Assembly: GCA_036971475.1 (NCBI GenBank)
Contig: JBAIZL010000005.1
Coordinates: 174,355,386-174,419,385 of the forward strand
Source of the DNA: Prosapia bicincta
Lineage: Eukaryota > Arthropoda > Insecta > Hemiptera > Cercopidae
Length of the DNA stretch: 64,000 nt
Direction: 5' to 3'
Numbering within the stretch: position 1 is the stretch's first letter; each line of letters begins with the position of its first letter. The notes below the pieces were generated by a model, which was not told the origin of the DNA, made no database searches, and saw nothing but the letters and a program-made list of their open reading frames with translations. Position numbers and translations under genes: made by a program. Shown piece by piece: positions 55,577 through 64,000 of the stretch.

Positions 55577-57827
55577 GCTTTAATAAATAATATTCAAAAC
55601 ATTTTTCTTGTGATTTCGCCTTACATATTCTTAAACTTTTCCTACTATTTGGTTTATTTGTCTGTGTATATTTCTATCACTTCTATTCATATTCTGTGAA
55701 TTTTGACAATTAATTATAATATAACATATTATGTAATATAACAAAACAACATCCTAAAATATTCTTTATTCATAGCTAAAAGTGACTAAAATAAAAATAA
55801 ACTTAAAACAGGCCCCTTATTCAACTTAAATATTTCAACCTCGGCCTTTATAATTGTAATAGATTTTAATTGAATAAATAATTTTATACTAAATTTAAAT
55901 ATATATCATATTCGTTTTACTATACGAGTTCTTCTTTACTAATTATTATTCCTTTCCCCCTCATAGCAAAATTTATTTTTAAAGACAAAACTTACTTTAC
56001 AATGAACATTTTACAAGGTTACGGTTAAAGGCAAATATGTTTGTAAAATTGGTCTTGCTATTAAAATTGAGTTTTTTTTTATATAAAAATATTAGTTTTG
56101 AAAAAATTATATTCAAAAGGTACGTATCCAGTAGAATAATTAAGGTTACCTTTAAGTTCGTTTACATTTATGATGTGTACAAAATAGTTCAAATAATAGT
56201 TACAAGGTGAATCTTTTTTTTTAATATTGTGAATGTGTAGTTTTATTGTTATGGTGTATTTTAATTATTATAATTTTGTTATAAAGGAATATTTCTGAAA
56301 ACGGCATTGTTTTGACGTCGAAACGTTAGGCAATGAGCTTTCAATGCGATATTTGTCTGTGAATTAATTTAAACTTTTCTATTAAAACATCCAATGTTTA
56401 TTTCACGTTTATTTGAATTTGACTACAGAAAGGTAACAGGAAAATGATTTTCGTTAAAGGTAATTGAAACATGCCCTCAAATTTCAGTTGTAACACTCCA
56501 CGCCTGTCTTTTATTGGGTTGCCAATAAATTACGCACTTCCAACGCTGTACAGGAATCATTTGTAACCTGGAATCGGGTTGTCACAGTGTAATCACATTA
56601 ATTACTGCTTCTGACAAGTCCATTAGCGGAAATCGAAGGCAGAGATGCCTTTATCTCGATCAACTGGGAAATTTCAACAATAACGCACGGAGATGTTTTT
56701 TTATAGCAAACCAATAATTTTATTGTCTTTTAACTTCTGTTTTTTTTTCAAACAATATAACGAATTTTTTGAAAGTTTGCAGCAAATATTCAATCACGAT
56801 TTATCTATTATATTTTGGTAAATGTTAATAGACACTGAACCAGACTATGACCTTGTAAAAATAATTTTTACTTATACATTATTTAATAATTCACAAATAA
56901 TTTTTTTATCAATTCTCTAAGACCGTGTTTAACAACAACAATAAAAATATAAAATCAGATATAAAATATTCTATCCTATGGTTGTTTATTGCTCAATTTT
57001 GTTTCAGACTTTTCATTTTGTAATTTTGTTTTTTTGTTTTAAAATAATGTTATACGAATGACATAAATTAAATGTTGGAATATAAAAAAAGTATTTTCTA
57101 TAAATAATATAGTCAGGGACTAATTTATAACATTCTTTCCATTAAAACATGTTGGTAAAATATTTTACTAAGCAGGCCTTCATTAATTTATGGATACACT
57201 AAATTAATTTTAGTAATTATCTAGTCAGACGTTTTTACTATTTGTTCTAGTAATTAAAACAAACTTTTATACGAGACATGTTTTTGCGCAATAAACTGGG
57301 TATTTCTATATAGGTTCTGCCTATAAACTTTAATTACCTCTAATAAACAGTAAAATATGAAGATTTATGCCTAATTTATTAATTATTTAGTTTTAAAAAA
57401 ATAATATTTCGGATTTAAAGCGGTTTTTCCCAAACAAATCCTACATGGTGTATTTTGTAAGACATAGAACAGTTTATAAGTAAATGAGAAATAATTACAG
57501 AATTAAAAACGATTTCTAAAAGCACGAAAATTCAATTCATAAATACTGTTTTTGTTAAATATGTTTCTTGTTTTCCCCGTTTTTCGTGTTAAATATTTAT
57601 ATAATATATACATTTCAAGAATAAATCAAAACAAACAGTCCAACCTACTGTTATGTATTTAATGTTTGAACAGTTCAGTGTTGATTTAACTGTTGATGGG
57701 TGAAGAGGCTTTTGATAATGCCAATAATGATAAATAGAAGAACAAATGAGTCATTGTATTTTCACCTATCTTTGTACTGAAATGTTTATTAAAAATATAC
57801 TTCTATATATAATTTATAAATAAATAA

Positions 57828-57831
<4 letters not shown>
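55577..57831. other. Unassigned AT-rich DNA
   Basis: At 56297-56335 a CUGAAAA, CGGC ... GUC, GAAACGUU string recalls a decayed hammerhead-like end. No gene recognised. Confidence 0.4.

Positions 57832-57870
<39 letters not shown>
57832..57870. repeat. (TAAA)n-(TA)n microsatellite
   Basis: ATAAATAAATAAATA then about 18 TA units. Confidence 0.95.
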
Positions 57871-57876
<6 letters not shown>

Positions 57877-58808
57877 CAGTTTACAAACCATTTACTGTTT
57901 TTCAATTAAAATTAATTTATATATAAAAATGTTATGATTGCAGCAAATGTTTGATTGTAGATCAAAGATAGAAAATACTTATAACATATATATTAAAAAA
58001 AGTTTTCAAAAACCACTCATTTATATTATTATAAATAAAATCTAGCTAAGCATTAAATCGAAAACACATAATTTCCCGACATTATTATTATGAAATTACT
58101 TCAGCATGTAAATATTTTGATAAATGGATATACTGGACTGTATGGAATTATATAATCGTAATATTTTTGAAAACAAAAAAAAATGTTTATTAGTAAAAAT
58201 AATGTCAGTAATATTTAATTCACTTTAGTAGGCAACACGTCACATATTTCAACCTTTATACAGTTGAAATTTAGTTTTCCAAGAGGATGTGTTAACGGTC
58301 TCAGTTCTTTGATAGTACAGTTCTAACAATGTAGCTGGCGAAAAGCTGAAGATCCCTTAAGTAAGTAATACCTTGTTTTAAACTGTTTATTGAAATAAAA
58401 GCAGGTAATATAAACATATTTTAAAGTCAATTTCTACTTAGGCCAACAAAGAAAAATTGTATTTAGTTACTTCTTACTAAATAGATATATAAATAAATTA
58501 ACATAACCTATGCATTATAGCAGATGTTTTACCACATAATCTATAACATAAAATTAGCTCTTTTAAGGAATCATATGTTGCCACTTATTTTAAGCCAAAT
58601 AGGACGACATAACAATATTGCATACCTTGCCCCTTTTGTGAAACGTTTTTATCTCATATAAAACTAAAACTAATTCATTAAATATAATTATTGAATTAAT
58701 TATTTTTTAAACTGTACCAACATCAAGTGTCATACAATAAAAGTTTTTAAAATGTATTTGAACTCAATTGGAAAAATGAAAAGTATTTTATTAACGATTG
58801 AAAATTTG

Positions 58809-58812
<4 letters not shown>
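57871..58812. other. Unassigned DNA
   Basis: 58316-58352 has UUGAUAG followed by GGCGAAAAGCU, a worn family B-like end. 58540-58605 is the partner of the dispersed repeat at 49506. Confidence 0.4.

Positions 58813-58872
<60 letters not shown>
58813..58872. repeat. (TA)n microsatellite
   Basis: About 30 TA units abutting a family C fragment. Confidence 0.95.
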
Positions 58873-58874
<2 letters not shown>

Positions 58875-58967
58875 TGATACGTATTTCTTCACGGATGGAA
58901 AAATATGATGAAATGTTACTATCTGGAGTACATCCGTTCATTCTGCAGTCCATAAATTCGCAGTTCC
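58873..58967. mobile_element. Truncated family C fold-back copy
   Basis: Starts GCTGATACGTATTTCTTC and follows the left arm of 8268-8699 for 95 bp, then breaks into (TG)n. As at 8268 it begins directly at a (TA)n tract. Confidence 0.7.
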
Positions 58968-58972
58968 ACGAA

Positions 58973-58973
<1 letters not shown>

Positions 58974-59037
<64 letters not shown>
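58974..59037. repeat. (TG)n-(TA)n microsatellite
   Basis: Short TG run then about 21 TA units before the next fold-back. Confidence 0.95.
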
Positions 59038-59040
<3 letters not shown>

Positions 59041-59048
59041 ATTAATTA

Positions 59049-59203
59049 ATTTAAAATATTTCAAATACAAGAATACTTTTAATGAATATATTTATTCAAA
59101 GCTTTTCGCCAATAAAATAGTATCAGCATGTTCTTATCGGCGAAAAGCTTTGAATAAATATATTCATTAAAAGTATTCTTGTTTTTGAAATATTTTTAAT
59201 TTA
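59049..59203. mobile_element. PLE-derived fold-back with two half hammerhead-like motifs
   Basis: Arms at 59049-59119 and 59134-59203 match the outer arms of the inverted PLE pair at 12461-13942. Each arm keeps GGCGAAAAGCTTTGAAT (or its complement), but the CUGANGA cores are gone from the centre. The right flank keeps the PLE terminal word ACATATCACCATATT before (TA)n. This is an intermediate in the deletion series. Confidence 0.75.
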
Positions 59204-59232
59204 TTAACTATATTACAAGAAAACATATCACC

Positions 59233-59236
<4 letters not shown>

Positions 59237-59312
<76 letters not shown>
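59237..59312. repeat. (TA)n microsatellite
   Basis: About 38 TA units, the longest in the window. Confidence 0.95.
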
Positions 59313-59315
<3 letters not shown>

Positions 59316-59999
59316 ACAATTTGAGCTAATAAGAAGGAAATAATAAAGATATAACAAGAAAATATTCAACCAATATTTCAACGTAGGGGCTTTGCTGTAT
59401 AAGAATGCACAAAAATTGCAAATGTATTAGTCAGTGAATGCTACTAGACAGTGAGGTGTAGGCTGACTGGTGCGTTAAGAGCAAAAGAAGTTTATGTAAG
59501 TGTGAATAATTCTGTTTGTAAAGGTGGGGCAGCATCTAATGCCTTAAGATTCAATTAGGCTTGCGTTTCACATCGTACTGCCTTATTGAAGCAAGATACA
59601 TACAATGCTACTTAGCCACTTGATGTCGGTGGAATAACAAGCCTGACACTCCTCACTGTTCACCCTTTAGACTGTAGACTTTATACTTATTTCCGACAAT
59701 AACGCAAATTGTTATTAATATTAAATTTTATGCATAAATAAATAACTGTTCTAATAGTTTTTAACAATTTAATATATTGAAGCTATCGACCCATCATCGG
59801 TCACCAGTTGAAACTATACTATTTTTTAGCATTCGACAGGTGATTGAGGCTCTGGTAATATCAATTCATAAAAATATTTGAGCTTTTTGTAAACATTTTT
59901 GTTTATGAAATTTATATTGATGTTATAATTCTTATATATTCTCTTGTTGGTTTATAATGTTCTCCTGTTATGAATAATCAATAATTTAAGGTCGTATCA
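59313..59999. other. Unassigned DNA
   Basis: Nothing recognised. Confidence 0.4.
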
Positions 60000-60345
60000 A
60001 ATACAAGAATATTTACTACAATAAACAATATACAATATCAAGAGCACAGTGGTACAATTTAATACAATAAAAATATTTGGAAAAAGCCAATACCACAAAA
60101 ATAATCTAAAATAACTAATATTACTAGTTATGTATGATTAAAACCTTATGTACATTTTGTCGACTATGTCATCATCATCAGACATAGTCTTATTACAAAA
60201 TTACAATCTATAATATAATAATTTACAAACTAGTGATTAGTCTTGGTTTTTTTTTCAATATTTTTATTGTTACAATAAACAAAATATTCAAAGCATTCCA
60301 CCAACCACACTGCCGGTATCATCAACGTCATCATCAGCATCTCAG
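60000..60345 (-). mobile_element. Possible PLE terminal relic with two hammerhead-like traces
   Basis: The left side has TCAAATACAAGAATATTTAC, as in the 19.9 kb palindrome. On the minus strand two CUGAUGA strings occur. One (60181-60175) is followed by a GAUGAC/GUCGAC-type stem, AAA and the palindrome AUGUACAU. The other (about 60343-60337) is followed much later by GGAAUGCUUUGAAU, close to the family A end. Both are worn. Confidence 0.35.
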
Positions 60346-62217
60346 TAACTCATTAGGCACTCCTGTTTTTTGCAAACAAAGTTTTAAATTTCAACAAAAA
60401 AGTATTTTTTGTTTTATATTTCAAAATAACGCTACAATGTAGAATTTATATTGTAACATGATTTTTCAAAAAAAGCTTAGAATAATTAAATAAAAACTAC
60501 ACCAATTCACAACCAATTATTTTATCTATTCATACGTGTTTCATTGACAGTTGGCATAATCTATAAATATAAGTACACAAATTCTAAACTATAGATAAGT
60601 AAATACTAAACTGTATATTTTAGTTATAGATTAGAATTTATGTAATTATGTTACTGTAAAACCTCTTATTCTGTAAAACCTAAGATCTACCAACCCTTAG
60701 CGGTAAATGTCCAGCTCTTCTGGAATCATCTTTTATTTCGAGTTTATACCTTCACATACTCGGTAAATCTTTGGTTTACTTCTGAGGCAAGGTAAATGTA
60801 ATCAGATATAATAAACCTAACCTAACATATCCTAACCAAACCTTCTTTATTAAATATGAAATAATAAAACAAATAATGATTGAATTTGTAAGAAGAGGTT
60901 TAGATTGATACGTAATTGAAATGAGACTTCAATGACTAATCAATACTCATTGACTTTGTCTCGAAACAATTTTACAAAATAATCTCATTAGAGTCGCTAC
61001 TAGAAAGAAAATAATTTAAAAATACTTGTAGTTTTAGGTAAAACTAAAATTTATCAAAAGGCATCGGGAAATCCAAGATTTATCCACCCTTAACGGTAAA
61101 AGCCCAAACTCTACTGTGCTCATCGTTATTCTTAACCGTTTACACATCATCAATCAATAATTCATCAGAGTCATAGTAATTGTTGAATACGTTAAATATA
61201 ATTCAACCTAACCTCAACTAACTTAACCTTAACGCACACACTCGTTGCTAGCAAAAGAATTATTAATAAATACTCGTTTTGTTCCCAAAACCGACATCAT
61301 TGATAAAACATATCATCTACACTCTAATGGTAAAATCCCGAGAATCTTCCTTTAATTATAAAACCTTTATATTTAATATATTTACCAACTCTCTTTGGTA
61401 AATCCTAAGGTTTACTCATCTACGGACTATTACAGTAAGTTGCGGACTATACTCAACGGTGATGTAATAGCACAAGATAAATTATTTATTCTGAGTTGCT
61501 GTTCGTTTTTGCTTCTACTCACAAGTTGCGAATAGACTCAAACTTTTGTGTATATTCAAAATATTAACACAACGTATATGGAATTTTTATTGATAGACAA
61601 AAACTCTCCAGCTGTGAGACCGATGTTCTGTTTATGGATTTGAACGTGAAACCCCGTTTCCAGTGAAACAAACTTGTGTATTCATTAACAACAAAGACCT
61701 GTGTCGGAACAAGAGCTCGGTCATGTTCGCCAATAATTTACGGTGGGCGTTTTATTCAAAGTGCTATTCCTACTTGTTATAACTCGGCGCCAATTTGTTT
61801 CACTGCAATTAGACACGAACTGACCGTTTATACAACACTTGCATTGAATTTTTCAAGCTATTATGATAGTTGTATGAGGAACGTATTTATTCAGACAAAA
61901 CGCTGCCGTGGTTGAATCTTACAATCTGTGTTTCCCTACGGATTTCACATGATTTATGATCATCCATGTCTAACAATAACGTTATAAGATATACGATTGA
62001 GAGAACTCACCTATAAAAGTGATTTTGGAGTGAAAATACTCGACTAAACAAGTTTTTCCTTTGTTTAGGTCATCATATTATTAAGTATTCTATGTTTATG
62101 CTATTACCTAAGGTTAGATTTGATCTTTTATTATTTGGTTCTTTTATATTAACCGGCTTCCTTTAATGAGCGAGTTTTTAACTTTTCATTTTTCTAGTAT
62201 TTTCAAGGTAAGTAAGA
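60346..62217. other. Unassigned DNA
   Basis: Contains CCTAACCTAAC-type words at 60828 and 61203. A 79-codon frame at 61676-61915 in a less AT-rich patch is not recognised. Confidence 0.4.
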
Positions 62218-62790
62218 AATTAACATATTAACTAACGTAAAATTAACATATTACTTATCGTGTTATTATTAACCGTATTATTATATTGATTAACGTTAAA
62301 TAAAATTTTTAATAATATAGAATTAACATATTAAATAAGATAAAATTATTCTATAATTAATTATCATATCATAATTAATATTATCATATTGATTAACAAT
62401 AAATTAACATTTAAATTAATAAGAAATTAACATATTAAATACATAAAATAAACGTAATAATTACCGTAAAATTAGAAAATCAGTTACAAATAAAATTTCC
62501 ATATTAACAACCGTAAAATAATTATATTAAGTAACATGAAATAAATATATCGCTTACATAAAACAAACTTTTTAATTAACATATATTTACCATAAATAAC
62601 ATATTAATTAATATAAAATAAAAGTATGAAAGTAATTATAAAATTAAACTATAATTTTACGTAAAATTACCATTGTAATAACATTCTAACATTTGTAACA
62701 TATTTAACACTACAATAATTCAAAATTATCATAATATCTATCGTAAAATTTACATATTAGTTAACATAAAATTAACAATTTTTCAATTAG
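62218..62790. repeat. Degenerate AT-rich tandem repeat
   Basis: AAATTAACATATTAA-TTAACG-like phrases recur every ~20-25 bp with drift. An old simple-repeat derivative, without coding content. Confidence 0.65.
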
Positions 62791-63590
62791 TGGTCAGTAG
62801 TATACTGTGTGCTAAAAATATAAAATAGATTTGCATATAAAATTAAAAATAAATCGATTTGGAATGTTGATAGATGTTTTTACACATAAACCTTGTTATA
62901 ATGTTCTTGGACCAAGTTAACGAAAAGTAGTTAAGTGGAGGTTCTACCATTCAAACATTGTCTGCAAAGGAAAATAAATAAGTTCAAAATTAGAAAACAC
63001 TTGGTACTGAGAAATGCAAAAAAATGTTTGTGGTCACGTTATGTGCTGAGAAAAACAATTACAAATTGTGTATTACAACCTTAGATTCACTAACTACCAC
63101 CAAAGCGAGGGAGGCATCACCTTTAAGTGTTAATAATCGAGATACCAGTGACAAATGAGGGGAAATTATGTTCTCTCCATTGCCTGTCAAGTTCATAAAC
63201 AGATTTCGATAAATAGCCTCATCTGTAAACCAACTTGTATTACTCTTCAATTACTTTTAGTTTTAATTTCTTTCCCTACAGATTTCCAAATTATGCACAG
63301 TTGAATTAGGACCCGAAAAATTTTCTGTAACTAGCTTATCCTAAACTAATTTAAGAATCTAAATTAATTTTTTTAATATTAATTATTTTTTTATATTACA
63401 ATAGACGGGCAGCTGGGTTGCAGTTATTCAAAATTTTAATGATGTGTCGTTCAAACTTTAATTAGGGAAAATGTGTTTATAGTTTAAATGTTGATAGTAT
63501 TTCTATTTTTAAAATTTAAATATGTTCAACCACTAAAGCCGAGTTCAAGTGTTTGCCAAGGTATGTTATAAATTATTTTTATTTCAATTA
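62791..63590. other. Unassigned DNA
   Basis: Nothing recognised before the Tigger terminal repeat. Confidence 0.4.
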
Positions 63591-64000
63591 CAGTAGAGTC
63601 TCGCTTATCTGACCTTCTCTCATCCGACATTCGGTTTTATTCGACGTTTGAAGAAATGAAAGCCTTCAAGAAAAAATTAGAGAAACGTATTGAAAAAGAT
63701 AGCATAACAGGTGATAAGTTATGAGGTGGTAAGTTGTTTAACTGTGACGAGACATGACTCAATTATAAATAGTTATCAAGTAAAAGTCTTGCAGCCAAAG
63801 CTGGAAAGGCAGCTCCTGTCTACAAGTTGTAATGCTATAAATTTCAAAATGAACCTTGGATTGATTGGAAAAGCAAAAAAATCAGAGGGCTTTTAAAAAA
63901 GTTTCAAAAACCGCTCTTCCTGTAAAATATTACAACAGACAAAGTGATTGGACGAGTAATGAAATATTGAAAAAATGGTGTTTTAAGGAGTTCGTTCCTG
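63591..64000 (+). mobile_element. pogo/Tigger transposon with 5' terminal repeat, runs off the window
   Basis: Preceded by TA (63589-63590), the target-site dinucleotide, the element begins CAGTAGAGTCTCGCTTATCT. That is the characteristic Tigger/pogo terminal inverted repeat, continuing with CATCCGACATTCGG-type inner sequence. It then goes almost directly into mid-transposase coding sequence, so the N-terminal DNA-binding half has been deleted. The right end is beyond the window. Confidence 0.85.
63655..64000 (+). pseudogene. Tigger/jerky-type transposase, DDE part, truncated and frameshifted
   Basis: Three plus-strand frames give successive blocks. MKAFKKKLEKRIEKDSITGD leads in, then LFNCDET-stop-LNYK-stop-LSSKSLAA (the DETGLNYKxLPxKTLA motif with the first catalytic Asp). 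Next, INFKMNLGLIGKAKKSEGF stands in the place of LPLLVIGKAKKPRAF, then LPVKYYNRQSDWTSNEILKK and WCFKEFVP follow (the YxxxxxAWMTxxIFxxWFxxEFVP segment). At least two frameshifts and two stops are present. It continues past 64,000. Confidence 0.85.

Noticed and set aside
56290..56340. CTGAAAACGGC ... GTCGAAACGTT as a hammerhead
   Set aside because: Core altered at two positions and stem II of about three pairs. Mentioned in the stretch note only.
60828..61230. CCTAACCTAAC words as telomeric (TTAGG)n
   Set aside because: The words are isolated and imperfect, not a tandem TTAGG array.

Overview
The window looks like AT-rich, gene-poor, repeat-dense nuclear DNA from an arthropod, most probably an insect. 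The clues are many short AGGTTAG/CCTAACC-type words, very long (TA)n tracts, insect-type transposons (Penelope-like, Helentron, mariner, pogo/Tigger, RNase H-bearing non-LTR) and one Inr+DPE core promoter. I recognise no complete host protein gene. Almost all long open frames are shadows of simple or tandem repeats. The only host-gene signal I would defend is a promoter and non-coding first exon on the minus strand near 16.3-16.4 kb, plus three X-box (RFX-type) sites.

Layout. 1-3.7 kb is unassigned AT-rich DNA with two inverted repeats. 3.7-4.8 kb holds fold-back DNA with hammerhead-like motifs. 5.0-6.3 kb is a decayed ~39-bp tandem repeat. 8.3-8.7 kb is a second fold-back family, followed at 8.8-10.3 kb by a broken Helentron (helicase C-terminus plus endonuclease). 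10.7-13.9 kb holds three 5'-truncated Penelope-like element (PLE) copies, two of them head to head. 14.0-16.3 kb is a microsatellite and sparse DNA. A mariner relic lies at 17.6-18.3 kb, a hammerhead-like palindrome at 19.9-20.1 kb, a 50-bp tandem repeat at 21.5 kb and another PLE copy at 24.2-24.8 kb. 25-41 kb is mostly unassigned, with a PLE reverse transcriptase scrap (28.9 kb), two tRNA-derived SINE heads (30.4 and 31.5 kb), a fold-back (32.6-33.1 kb) and X-boxes. At 41.3-41.9 kb is a non-LTR RNase H relic. 42.0-49.2 kb is a large tandem array of a 54-bp unit. 50.9-51.7 kb is a Tigger/pogo transposase relic. 53.96-55.56 kb is an internally deleted non-LTR retrotransposon with poly(A) and a 12-bp target duplication. 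58.8-60.3 kb has more fold-backs, and a Tigger copy with its terminal repeat runs off the right edge from 63,591.

How the parts relate. The main theme is a PLE family and its derivatives. Each recognisable PLE copy ends in a short hammerhead-like motif: a CUGANGA core, a paired stem II, GAA, a palindromic stem III and a short stem I. The same ends also occur without coding sequence as near-perfect palindromes, some with both hammerhead-like motifs and some with the centre deleted. They are nearly always next to (TA)n. They read as a deletion series from inverted PLE pairs to compact fold-back elements. Several unrelated-looking fold-backs elsewhere in the window carry the same architecture with different stems. 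In every family there is one extra nucleotide before stem II, so catalytic activity is not assured.

The second theme is the 54-bp array. Because 54 is a multiple of three, it keeps several reading frames open on both strands for over 1,000 codons. Its variants change amino acids freely, so I read it as satellite DNA and not as a gene.
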